Assembly: GCA_033675215.1 (NCBI GenBank)
Contig: CM066203.1
Coordinates: forward strand, 10,699,072 to 10,763,071
From: Rhodiola kirilowii
Lineage: Eukaryota > Streptophyta > Magnoliopsida > Saxifragales > Crassulaceae
Length of the DNA: 64,000 nt
Direction of reading: 5' to 3'
Both the position numbers and the translations under genes were made by a program. The notes under the pieces were generated by a model. That model was given only the letters and a program-made list of their open reading frames with translations. It made no database searches and was not told the origin of the DNA. The number at the start of each line of letters is the position of its first letter. Position 1 is the stretch's first letter. This document shows positions 49,270 to 58,529 of this stretch, in pieces.

Positions 49270-49738
49270 TGAAGAACTAAACTTTTAAAATAAACAACTA
49301 AAATGTAACATGAACACCAATGCAGCACTGGTACCTCAAACTAGGGATGCATAATCGGTCCGGACCGGTAGATTGGAATTTTTTAAAATTTTAGACCGTG
49401 GGCTGGACCGGAGTATATATGGACCGGTACCGGATTTTTGGTAAAAAGTGAACCGGATCAGACCGAATACCCTTAATTTTACGGTCCGAACCGGACCGGA
49501 ATTTTACGATCCGGGTCGGACCGATGGACCGGATATTATGAAAATTAAGGACCGTGGACCGAACCAAAATTTTAACGATCCGATTTTGGACCGACCCGTA
49601 AAATCCGGTCTGGTCCGATCCGGTCTCAATTTGAGCATCTCTACCTCAAACAAAGCAAATCTAGTGAAGAACTAAACTTTTAAAATAAACAACTAACAGG
49701 TAACATGAACACCAATGCAGCACTAGTACCTCAAACAA
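49270..49738. repeat. Tandem duplication of about 70 bp, with a MITE in the first copy
   Basis: GAAGAACTAAACTTTTAAAA and the following 50 or so bases appear at about 49271-49341 and again at about 49663-49738, with one unit only in copy A (about 36316-36385). The MITE at 49342-49643 lies at the end of the first unit. Confidence 0.7.
49342..49643. mobile_element. hAT-like MITE rich in GGACCGG motifs
   Basis: A 302-bp element with short terminal inverted repeats (TAGGGATGC...GCATCTCTA) and an exact 8-bp target duplication, CCTCAAAC, at 49334-49341 and 49644-49651. The body repeats GGACCGG, GGTCCG and CCGGACC many times. Copy A has the empty site (ACCTCAAACAAAGC near 36380). The 8-bp duplication and TAGGGATG-type end fit plant hAT MITEs. 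Confidence 0.85.
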
Positions 49739-50039
49739 AGCAAATCTAGAACACAATATTCAGATCCCCAATCGTAAAGATTCATTGCTTCACCCCGCGA
49801 AAATAGAAGCTCCGTCATAGCATAGCTCCATGCCACACTCGTGACAGGACCTGCAATGGTTTGAACCATTGTTAAATGGTAACCTACAAAGTTAATATAA
49901 ATCTCACAGCCGACATTAGGTAGGGACTTCTTAAATTCTAACTGCCCCATCTATACACATGCCACCAAAATCTCATCAATTAGGGAACCAGAAGAAACTG
50001 GAGACACTGCCATCTTGTGTATATACCAAGTCACTCTAC

Positions 50040-50320
50040 AAAGTGACAAGGCAAGAGGTGCATACAGTAATGGAACGAAAAGCATTGGAAGAACATTACT
50101 GCGTAGACATATTGTTTTAATATGATATACCATCCCTTGCAAACTGCACCAAATCTTATATGCTGGATGACCTCAGGCAACTTCTCTAGAATTTTTCCAA
50201 TATCCAATGGCAAGTCGACGGATTTCTTCAAGGAAACCTCAACCTTATTAGAGACTAGACTAGATAATAATACCTGTGTATTAGACATAATTACTGGAGT
50301 TTCTACCCGACGACGCTTAG
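50040..50320 (-). pseudogene. F-box gene fragment, copy B
   Basis: A diverged copy of the 5' part of the F-box gene at 32190-33443: LPLDIGKILEKLPEVIQHIR and FGAVCKGWYIILK, with a frameshift after that and the start of exon 1 near 50310. It abuts the UTP4-derived exon 3 of copy B directly, so the junction is a deletion or recombination point. Confidence 0.8.
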
Positions 50321-50559
50321 AAGGATTAGCAGAGTGAAAAAAGAAAAGAAAAAGGAATCATGTGTTTGTCATTTTTTCTGTCCCCCTAGAATCTCACTCA
50401 TTGTACTAGGCTTTGTGCATCACGTTCTAATTTATAGCTGGTAGTGTTGGCAAGGATTCCTTAAACTGTAGAATACAAATTAAAGAGCCTTTATTGTCCT
50501 ACTGTCGAATTATGGATTGGACCTTGGCCCAGTCGGTCTTGCGGCCCAACCATGCTGTT
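50321..50559. repeat. Fragment of the F-box promoter repeat
   Basis: A shortened copy of the upstream repeat of the F-box gene, including GTCGAATTATGGATTGGACC (about 50502-50521). It ends where the LTR fossil begins. Confidence 0.6.
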
Positions 50560-51085
50560 ATGTGACAGACTGTGCAGTACAGGAGTCTGAGCAGGATGCA
50601 GAGAGGTGTGCAAAAAAGGGATTCACTGGCGCGCAGAGAGGTAAGAGGCAGAGTTGCAGAGGGCAGGCGCAATATGAAAGCTGGCAGATCAGCAAGCAGA
50701 AAGGCTGCAAGCAGTGGCGCGCAAATCAATTAGTAATATGCCAATAGAACCTTCCTTCTATCCGTCTCTTTATTACATAGAACTTGCCACGTCTGATCTG
50801 TAGAATGTTTTTAATTCAACCGTCTTATGGTAGTTCGATCTTCAATCTATCTTCGATCTATTAGATGGATTTCTACACACTTCGATAGAATATTAACTAA
50901 GTGTTTGTGATCATCAAAACCTATGGGTTCCAACAAATTCCCCCTTTTTGATGATGACAAACACTTCTTCAAATAAAACAGAAATCCATCACAGGTAATT
51001 CAAATCATCACTAGTCCAGCAGATAGATTTTTAGTCAGTTTCTGTTAGACAGACGCATCTACGAACTCACAACAGTTCCCCCTTA
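50560..51085 (-). mobile_element. SIRE/Maximus-like copia LTR fossil, 3' part
   Basis: On the minus strand a polypurine tract (AAAAAGGGGGAAT, near 50936-50950) is followed by an LTR start TGTTGGAACCCATAGG. The LTR then continues (TTTGATGATCACAAACACTT) toward about 50560, where it meets the F-box promoter repeat. Sequence from 50951 to about 51085 is the end of the internal region. There are no coding remains. It is cut at both ends and is a fragment only. Confidence 0.7.
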
Positions 51086-51222
51086 GATAGACATTAGAGT
51101 GTTGCGCCTGGGAATTTCGAGCGTCATTTGGGGAATCTTTAGATATGATGTGGGCAGCCTAAATTCGGAATCGATTTAACCGGAAAAGGAAATATAATGG
51201 TGTCAACCCTAACGAAAAAGAA
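51086..51222 (+). pseudogene. GH17 beta-1,3-glucanase fragment (short copy)
   Basis: The stretch from about 51091 repeats GTGTTGCGCCTGGGAATTTC and the following 90 bases found at 57958-58070. There the reading is [17 protein letters not shown], the GH17 C-terminal motif. This copy has one extra base in the TTTGGGG run and no X8 part. It is a fragment of no function. Confidence 0.75.
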
Positions 51223-51279
51223 GAATCATGAATACCAAGCAACCTTCATTGATGGTGGCCTGCTTGGTATTCATGATTC
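51223..51279. repeat. Short perfect hairpin
   Basis: GAATCATGAATACCAAGCA (51223-51241) and its exact reverse complement (51261-51279) flank a 19-base loop. A further AGAAG pairing outside, across a small bulge, lengthens the stem. The corresponding place in the paralogous stretch near 58060 has no such hairpin. Confidence 0.75.
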
Positions 51280-51327
51280 ATCTTCTGATATAACTTTTTA
51301 GTTCATTGATTGTTCTTCTACATATAT

Positions 51328-51409
51328 TGTAACGACCCGACCGGAGGACCCAATCCGAGCCGCCAGGCTTATAACGGCTCGGATCAGGTCCTCCGGTCGG
51401 GTCGTTACA
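51328..51409. repeat. 82-bp inverted repeat (TGTAACGACCCGACCGGAGG family)
   Basis: Two arms of about 34 bp with two mismatches, starting GTAACGACCCGACCGGAGGA on each strand, are separated by a short loop around CCAGGCTTATAA. The whole begins TGTAAC and ends GTTACA. Single-arm relatives lie near the right ends of both segmental duplicates (about 31834-31872 and 44424-44460). Target duplication is unclear; it may be a foldback MITE or the remains of paired LTR ends. Confidence 0.8.
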
Positions 51410-51579
51410 TATATCGTATTGCTGGACTGGGATATATTGGGTTATATGGGCAATTGGTGCAATGCGTAACGTTAAGATTTTATCACATCTTATGCAATCT
51501 ACATTGTTGTCAGTCTGTTCATGTATATAAACGGAAATTTGCAGGATTCAAAAGGACAACGAACACATAGTACATTCAG

Positions 51580-52260
51580 TTACATCAAATTAGATCTTAA
51601 TATGATCAGCATTTGTGTGGGGACTGTTAACTTAAATTGAGTTATATGAAGCATATATTAAAATTATAGACATCTAAAACGAAGCTTCTACGGTTGCAAC
51701 ATCTGCCCCTGTTGCGTTATATATAATCTTGCATCGCCAAGTTCAAAATTCGCTTCTTAGGTACAACTAGATTATGGGGCACGACTGAGTACTTTGCAAT
51801 TAAGCTGGACTGTAGTTTTATAAAATCTCTGAATAAAAAAAATTGAAGTCTTGTATCAGTCTAGTAAGTAGTACATTCATAAATTGAATCCTACTCAAGT
51901 TTCATTCCAATAATAAATGTTAGATTGCAACAAGAATTGGGAGAAGCTACTTTACAAATCCACGAGACAATAAAAGGAAAGGCGCCCCTTTGATATGCAT
52001 TTTGTTTAACCTCATGATCAGAATGCTAAACAAGGAAAATTGAAGATCTTCCATAACAAACCTTCACTTACCTTTTGTTCCACTCTCATGCTTCCGGATA
52101 TGCCACCCTACCTTCGAACTGATAGAATGTTTGATCGGAATCTTTTCTCGACGGGGGACAAGTTGATTGAAGTGCTCCGAATCATTTTGTCACACTTGAA
52201 CACATGTGACGATGGCCAAATTAATTACATTTATTGCAAAAGGCAAACAAATGGAGTTAT
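51580..52260. repeat. Duplicated spacer, partner of 58530-59220
   Basis: From ACATCAAATTAGATCTTAAT onward this stretch matches 58530-59220, with indels. It includes GGTACAACTAGATTATGGGG and CTTTTGTTCCACTCTCATGC. No gene is recognised in either copy. It lies downstream of the GH17 remnants in both places, so the duplicated unit is larger than either part. Confidence 0.75.
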
Positions 52261-52541
52261 TGTAGCCCATTGAAATAATACTCTCGTTTTTTAATACTAC
52301 AAAAATGTATTTAATGAAAGCTTCCACGAAATTCACATTGCTAGTGACGTGTAGAACAAATGAATCATTATCAATTATCCTTGTATTTCGGAAAACATGT
52401 CATTTCATAGTAAAATAAGTATAACGTGATAAGAATCTTGACTTTATATAAATGAAACATAATCTTAAAATGGAGCAAAATAAAATGAATTTAAATAGTG
52501 AGTGAAGCACACATGAGGCCAGGGTATAATTGTGTATTGCA

Positions 52542-52868
52542 GTGGCTGTTTTTGTCAGTCTTATTCGGATATCAAAGGGGGCTCATGCAGTGGCTGTTTT
52601 GGTCCCTCCTTTAGGAGGGAGTCCTAGTGCTCTCTTTGGATGCTCCTAGTGTGTTTTAGTGCCCTTGTGCTCGAGTGAGTTCCTTCAAGCTTCCTTTAGA
52701 GGTTCGTGCTAGAGTTTTTAGCGTTAGAGTTCTCCGCAGTGTTTTAGTGTTTTGGTCCTATGGTCTGCAGAGTTTTTGTTTAGAGTATTGATCATTTGGA
52801 CCTCAGTGTATCGAACCTTCACGGATTTCGTTTTTGATGCTAACTACCACTTATGAATCAAAAAAAAA
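52542..52868 (+). mobile_element. 327-bp polyA retroposon with 14-bp target duplication
   Basis: AATTGTGTATTGCA occurs at 52528-52541 and 52869-52882. The insert between ends ACTTATGAATC and an A-run, as LINE-mobilised sequences do. It has no tRNA-like boxes that I can see and no long reading frame. GCAGTGGCTGTTTT occurs twice near its 5' end. It is likely a 5'-truncated LINE or an unrecognised SINE. Confidence 0.75.
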
Positions 52869-53229
52869 AATTGTGTATTGCAATCTCTCACAACATTTTA
52901 AAATGTATAAATCCACCCCGGCATAAGAATAACTATTAATGAACATTTGGGTTAGTTCAAGATGTAGATATGGAGCATGTCCTCACATGCGTCAAATATT
53001 ATGAACATTTAGCTATCTTTCCACAATAATGCTGACAACCAGCTTGGGCGAAAAACTACTAATTAAGGCGACGAATGAATTGGTAAATAACCTTTTACTA
53101 CTTAATGGATAAATTATTACAAACAACCTTTTTTATTTACTATGATTCATGAAAATTCTAGAATTTTTTTATGACGGACACGGATACCACCTCAATAATT
53201 CTTAATGGGAGGGAAGTTAACTACATAAA

Positions 53230-53640
53230 TAAAATCATTACACCATCAGCAGTAGTACAGTAGTACTACAGATCATTTTGTATCGAGCGTGCGACAACCC
53301 AAACGTGTCGCAAAATAGTCTAATGTGTCTACCGCATGAGCAACAAATTTGCGACGATAAACTTAAGTGTGGCGTAATTGCTCCTCTCAAAAACCCCTAT
53401 TACGACGACCAATGTGCCTGTGCGACAGATGTGCAACGCACTTACGACACGCTGAGCAATTTTGTTGCACATGCGTTGTAGGTCGACAAAGATAACGTTT
53501 CGTCAGTTGTAACTTGTACGTCGATCGGTCACGGAGGTGGTACACGTCCGTCACATTGTTTGTGTCTTTGTGAGACATGTGTACGTCGACGCTTGTGAGT
53601 TGTGCGACACGGTTACTGGTTTCATTTACTAATTTTTTTC
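53230..53640. repeat. GCGAC-rich element remnant
   Basis: The stretch is unlike its AT-rich surroundings, with many TGCGACA, GCGACG and GTCGAC motifs (GTGCGACAACCC, TTTGCGACGATAA, CTGTGCGACAGATG). This is typical of non-autonomous plant DNA elements whose subterminal repeats contain GCGACG. Short open stretches on both strands have no family resemblance. Ends were not found. Confidence 0.45.
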
Positions 53641-54211
53641 AATATTAATATCACATTAAATTAAAAAAGTTATTATTTTCCAAATTTTCCACATACTGGA
53701 CAAGCTTTATAATTCTTAATACCGTAAGCGAAAAGTTACCATAAGCAGAGAAATTATTAATCGTACAAAACAACATGACACATATGTTGAAATAGTCTTG
53801 GATCGATGCGTCATACGTGCGGATACCATCATTCTATAGAAGCTTTAAATCATCAATCAACGGCGCTAAATACACATCAATATTATTTTCGGGCTGACGA
53901 GGACCCGAAATCAATAAATAAAAGCATCACATGCCTAGGCTTCATGGTCAACCAATGAGGTAGGTTGTAGATAACCAATATCATAGACCACCATACAATG
54001 TTGATTGATAAGAGTCCAATGTGGATTCACTAAATAGGTACACAAGCCGAGACAAATATTTCTAGATTTAGATCTAAAGTTGGGGAATGTTTGGTCTATT
54101 ATACATCTACTGGATGACTTAACTCATGCCATAAATCTCTCAACACGAATTAAGAATTAGATATTACCTTCAGACATTGTAGATCAAGTTTCGTCAGATT
54201 TGTTGCTTGAG
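53641..54211. other. Intergenic AT-rich DNA
   Basis: No gene, repeat or element is recognised between the GCGAC-rich stretch and the F-box fragment. Confidence 0.4.
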
Positions 54212-54628
54212 TCAAAAGGTTTCTACTGGAAGCCGAAGCTGGAGTTTTGAGTAGTATTTTGAAAGGCAAGAAAGAGAAAAGAGCAGCAGTGGTGGCTGTG
54301 GAGCATCCTGTGATGTAACCAAAAGCATTGGGAGAACATTGCACGAGGGCTTGGCAATTTTTTTTAATATGATATACCATTTCTTGCAAACTGCACCAAA
54401 TCTTATAAGCTCGAAGACCTCATGCAACTTGTCTAAAATTAAGTTTGCAATGTCCCATGGTATGTCACTCCATAACGATGCAATTTGCAAATCGCCTAAT
54501 TCCTACAAGGAAACCTCAACTTATAACTAGACTAGACTAAATAATGATACTTATAACATATATGTATTAGACAGACTTACTGGAGTTTCTACCAGGCGAC
54601 GACGCTTATTAGATTGTCTTCTGCTCAT
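54212..54628 (-). pseudogene. F-box gene fragment, copy C (nearly identical 5' part)
   Basis: Exon 1 (ATG at 54628, MSRRQSNKRRRLVETP), the intron, and the first 90 codons of exon 2 are almost identical to the gene at 32190-33443. Only a handful of base differences are seen. The match stops after LPLFSLSCL and YSKLQLRLP near 54225, where unrelated DNA begins. The F-box itself is complete, so a short F-box-only protein could be made, but the substrate domain is absent. Confidence 0.88.
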
Positions 54629-55610
54629 ATCCCCTTCTGCTGTGCTGTTCTCTTCTCTATAAACCTTCCTCTCTTCTGGCTTTGGATTTGGCTTTCGATG
54701 TTATGTTATGTGCATGTGCCTGCGCTCACAAGTAAACCAAAATTAGCACAAAAGAAACAAACAAAAATTCAAGAGACACAAGGGGAAATCCAATTGAAAA
54801 AGGGGACATCCAATTGAAAATTTACTTTACCTGAGTTTGTCCTTTTTTTTTTCTGTCTCCCTGGAGGCTAGAATCTCATTCACAGTACTAGGTTCCCGTT
54901 CTAAATTATAACTGTTGACCTTTTGCCGTTAGTAATACGACAGCGTTTGACTATCGAATTATGGATTGGACCACGGCCCAGTTGCTCTTAGGGCCCAATT
55001 CCAAATCTCCTCGACAATTTCGGTTTCTTTATTGCATTGTTGTTGTTTAGTTTATGCTTAACGGTGTTTAATTTTGGTGAATTCTCTGGCCAGTAAATAG
55101 TAATGGCGTTGGATCTCTGGTAAGAAGTTTAACAAGGCTGCTTTGTGTTAATCCGATTTTGAGCTGTATTCAGTTTGCTCCCGTTTTTCTTTTTGTTTCA
55201 GTTCAGCGTTTATGATGAGAGAGAGGTTGTGTTTTATTTGGAGTTTGCCAAACAGCTTCTTTCTTTTTGTTGATTTATCACTTTATTGAATGGTATAATT
55301 GATACCAAATCCCGGAAATTGATTTTTTTTTTAAGAAATTGATTTCCCAGGATTAAACCGGTTAGAGGTATTTTGAAATTTAGGAGGTCATAAATGCAGA
55401 GGAGGAGAATGTTAAGCGTCCCAAATTCCTTAATTTCATTCTTAAATAGTATCTTATTCAATGCAGGATTAATGTTTAAATAAAATTATGCAGTTCCAAT
55501 AATAATAATAGAGAAATAGAAAGAAAAAATAAAATAAAGAAGACCTTTCCCAAAAAAATTAAATAAAATCAAGAACGGTTGCCGGATCCGGATGATAACG
55601 TTGTGCTTCC
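54629..55610. repeat. F-box promoter repeat, copy C
   Basis: Matches 33444-34500 with indels, including TTGACTATCGAATTATGGAT and GTGTTAATCCGATTT. It then passes into AT-rich spacer shared with 59330-59510. Confidence 0.7.
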
Positions 55611-55734
55611 CAAGTGGAAGTCAATCATTTTAGTTTCAGTAAATGTAAATGTTATATTTAAGTACATGAATGAAATCTTTTTAAACTAAATTTGTCACAT
55701 AAAAGGTAGGATATGATAGAATTGAATGGCACAT

Positions 55735-55866
55735 GCTTGAGTGTTAAGTTAGTACCCGTTCATTTTTTGTAAGGTATGAACTTCGAATCCAGCTCACTTT
55801 GATGCATTGGGGGATTGTTCACCACCGAGGCAATCACATTCGTCCTTTAAAAAAGAAAAAAAAGAA
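55735..55866 (+). mobile_element. SINE-like insertion in the spacer repeat
   Basis: The spacer repeat reads AATGGCACAAGATGTTGTGT at 34680 and 59620. Here it is broken after AATGGCACA by about 130 bp that end in A-rich DNA, and TTGTGTTTT then resumes. A box B-like CTTCGAATCC and a box A-like TGCTTGAGTGTTAAG point to a tRNA-type SINE. The target duplication is not clear. The empty site in two paralogues is the main evidence. Confidence 0.6.
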
Positions 55867-55897
55867 AGAAATTGTGTTTTTATTTATTTGGTCAATT

Positions 55898-56150
55898 TTT
55901 ATTTTGATAAAAGGCAATGAGATTACAACTGAGCAAAACAATTAAATCAAAGCAAACAAAGCAACAAATAAACCTAAACACAACAGCAAACAACGCAGCT
56001 ACACAAAAACTGATCAAAGATAAGACAAACAACCAACACTGAAACATCAAACAACAAGACCAGATGTCGGTCAACAACTAAAAAAGACATACAAGACTCA
56101 ATAAAAAAAACACCCCAGCTGCTTCCTGAAAAACGCCATGCCTGCAAGGC
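55898..56150 (-). mobile_element. Probable 5'-truncated LINE 3' end
   Basis: On the minus strand a T/G-rich stretch (TTGTTTGCTTTGATTTAATT) leads to GTTGTAATCTCATTGCC and TTTTATCAAAATAAAAATTG. This resembles the 3' untranslated end and tail of plant L1-type LINEs. Its right side runs into an F-box fragment, with no visible target duplication. Confidence 0.5.
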
Positions 56151-56360
56151 CCTTGCAAACTGCACCAAATCTTATATGCTCGACGACCTCAGGCAACTTG
56201 TCTAAAATTAAGTTTGCAATGTCCCATGACATGTCACTCTATAACGATGCAATTTGCCAATGGACTGATTCCTACAAGGAAACCTCAACTTATAACTAGA
56301 CTACTAGACTAAATAATGATAAATAAATATAACATATATATGTATTAGACAGACTTACTG
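56150..56360 (-). pseudogene. F-box gene fragment, copy D
   Basis: The beginning of F-box exon 2 (LANLILDKLPEVVEHIRFG-like reading, worn) and part of intron 1. Two diverged segments of the gene at 32190-33443 are joined to the promoter repeat without exon 1. No usable reading frame. Confidence 0.7.
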
Positions 56361-56940
56361 GCGTTTGACTATCGAATTATGGATTGGACCACGGCTAGTT
56401 GCTCTTACGGCCCAATTCCAAATCTCCTCGACAATTTCGGTTTCTTACTGCCTTGTTGTTGTTTTGTTTAGGCCTTACGAGGTTTAGTTTTGGTGAATTC
56501 TCTGGATCTACCCTACCAAGGCTGCTTGGAGGAGTTTGTGTTAATCCGATTTGCAATTTGCTCCCATTTTTCTTTTTGTTTCAGTTCAGCGTTTGTGATG
56601 AGATAGGTTGTGCTTTATTTGGAGTTTGCCAAACAGCTTTTGTTTCACTGTATGTGTTGATTTATCACTTTATTTAATGGTAATTGATACCAGATCCCGG
56701 AAACTGATTTTTTTTATATATAAAGAAATTGATTTCCCTGTTAAAACGATTAGCAGTTGCGTTAAAATAATCGATTGCGTTAGATTTTCAACTATAAGAT
56801 CCGCGGTTGGACCGGTTAGAGGTGTTTTGAAATTAGGATGTCATAAATGCAGATGAGGAGAATGTTAAGCGTCCCAACTTAATTATTTTCATTCTTAATT
56901 AGTATCTTATTCAATGCATGTTTAAATATAAGGGAAAATT
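56361..56940. repeat. F-box promoter repeat, copy D
   Basis: Very close to 33780-34470 (GCGTTTGACTATCGAATTAT, then AAATCTCCTCGACAATTTCG), with a few indels. Confidence 0.75.
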
Positions 56941-57860
56941 TTAAAAACATACCCTGGACTATCGCTCCATTTCAAATCAAGGACCGAACTTTTTTAATTT
57001 TCAATTAAATGATTTTTGAACTACTATACAAATTTAGTTTAACACGGTTGAAAACCTCCGCTAGTTGACACCATTTATGATTGTTTTTCAAAATTTAGAA
57101 ATCAAAACTTTCAATCCAATTATATCACTTGTTTGGTTTACAAAAATTAGAAAAGTATCATTATTAAATTAATAATGCAGAATAAATTTCAATCCTTTTT
57201 TTCTTTGCAAATGAGGATATTTATTTTGAGGAGTGTTTTCATCGTCGCTTGATTCACTTGTAGTGAGCTACTCATCTGATTCAATTTGGCCATCAGACTC
57301 ATCAATATCCATGAATTTAGCTCCAAAAATACTCAAATCACGCAGTGAGTGTTCTACATGTTTTTTTAACTTCCTCAATATTCCCACCATCGCAAAATAA
57401 ATCTGAATTATCAAGGTCGAACTCAATATCAGAAAAGTTTGATAAATCGTTATTTGAATCTTCAGCATCCTCTTCGATTGAATACTCTGATATACGTTGC
57501 TTCGATTCATCCATGGTTGAGAATGTTAAACCGCCTCTTTTAATACGCTCAGCCTCTTCAGTAGACGCTTCACTTGCAAATTGCAATTGCCTCGCACCTT
57601 CGCTCACAAAATGATTAACTAATTAAATAAAAATCTCAACCAAAATAAATAAATATAAAATTACTTTTTATTTGTCTTACTTTAGAAATATTAAATATTA
57701 TGTGAGGATAGCAACTTTCCATGATTATTGTTCCAATACATATTTATGGGAAATGAAATATACATTAAATAAGATATCAATAAGGTATTAATGAATAAAC
57801 ATACAACTGCCATGTCACCCTCCATATAAGGAGGGTCAATAGATCATTGTCCAACATTGT
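56941..57860. other. AT-rich DNA with an unassigned acidic reading frame
   Basis: At 57338-57607 on the minus strand is an open stretch of 89 codons with an acidic centre (EYSIEEDAEDSNNDLSNFSD). I recognise no family; it may be part of a worn transposon gene, and a neighbouring frame (57268-57510) continues acidic. The part at 56941-57230 begins like common plant repeat sequence (AAAAACATACCCTGGACTAT). Nothing here is a confident gene. Confidence 0.3.
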
Positions 57861-57879
57861 ATATAGGTTCTACAATGGT

Positions 57880-58285
57880 CTTTTACCGCTGGCACGCCGT
57901 GTAGGCCAGGGTACATAGAAGTGTATTTATTTGGACTTCTTGATGAGGACATCAAGAGTGTTGCGCCTGGGAATTTCGAGCGTCATTGGGGAATCTTTAG
58001 ATATGATGTGGGGCTGTGTGCAGCCTAAAAAGTAAAATTGGAATAGATTTAACCGGAAAAGGAAATTAATAATCAACTTCTAATACATGCCAAGGACACG
58101 TACCTTAATTACTTTCCAACAAAATGGTGTGCATTCAACCCTAACGCAAAAGATCTTAGCAAGCTGGGAGATAACATCGACTTTGCTTGCACGTTCGCTG
58201 ATGATTGCACAGCACTTGGATATGGCTCGTCCAATGGCAACGCTTCATATGCATTCTGGTGCGAAGCAGGACTGAAAGGAAGAAA
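57880..58285 (+). pseudogene. Glucan endo-1,3-beta-glucosidase (GH17 with X8/CBM43), C-terminal remnant
   Basis: The first part reads [20 protein letters not shown] then [19 protein letters not shown], the C-terminal end of GH17 catalytic domains (about 57890-58010). After a damaged gap, 58088-58270 reads [20 protein letters not shown], then [20 protein letters not shown] and NGNASYAF. This is an X8/CBM43 domain, which binds beta-1,3-glucan. The X8 part has an extra Asp and lacks the Cys after GYGSS, and the joining segment contains stops, so it is a pseudogene. Intact relatives degrade callose at the wall or plasmodesmata. The N-terminal catalytic part is missing. Confidence 0.82.
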
Positions 58286-58529
58286 AGAGAGATCGAGAGA
58301 GAAGATATTTTCTGAAAACTCAAACTGTTTATTCCATTCGCCTATTAGCTACTTATACAACTCATGTAATACAGCTCATGCCGTTGTAGATAGCCACGCG
58401 TCCCTCTCGCATTTGTTCATTCCTTCTGCATGGATTCGACGACGACGTCACCTGCGTCACCCCTCCCTTCACACACTTCGCGTGCCTCAGCTGACGTGTC
58501 TTTCTCCACATGCAACTCACGTGCTTGCG
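58286..58529. other. Unassigned stretch after the X8 remnant
   Basis: Moderately GC-rich DNA with short open stretches in several frames. No family recognised. Confidence 0.3.

Larger units (their letters stand above)
48156..50030 (-). pseudogene. UTP4-SNU13 chimera, copy B (decayed)
   Basis: The SNU13 part at 48156-48560 is open for its C-terminal two-thirds ([48 protein letters not shown]), but the upstream frame is lost near 48405-48470. UTP4-derived exons follow on the same strand: a degraded exon 6 near 48700-48850, exon 5 near 48980-49240 (interrupted by a SINE), a shortened exon 4 near 49745-49860 and part of exon 3 near 49895-50030 (HKMAVSPVSSGSL). A hAT-like MITE sits in the intron. 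The order UTP4 then SNU13 is the same as in copy A. Confidence 0.8.

Noticed and set aside
49448-49675. A 75-codon reading frame
   Set aside because: It lies inside the GGACCGG-rich MITE and reflects base composition, with no protein family resemblance.
50499-50747. Overlapping reading frames on both strands
   Set aside because: They fall in the copia LTR fossil and have no protein resemblance.
57338-57607. An acidic 89-codon protein
   Set aside because: It has some low-complexity acidic content but no start context, no family and no conserved neighbour. Kept only as an unassigned stretch.
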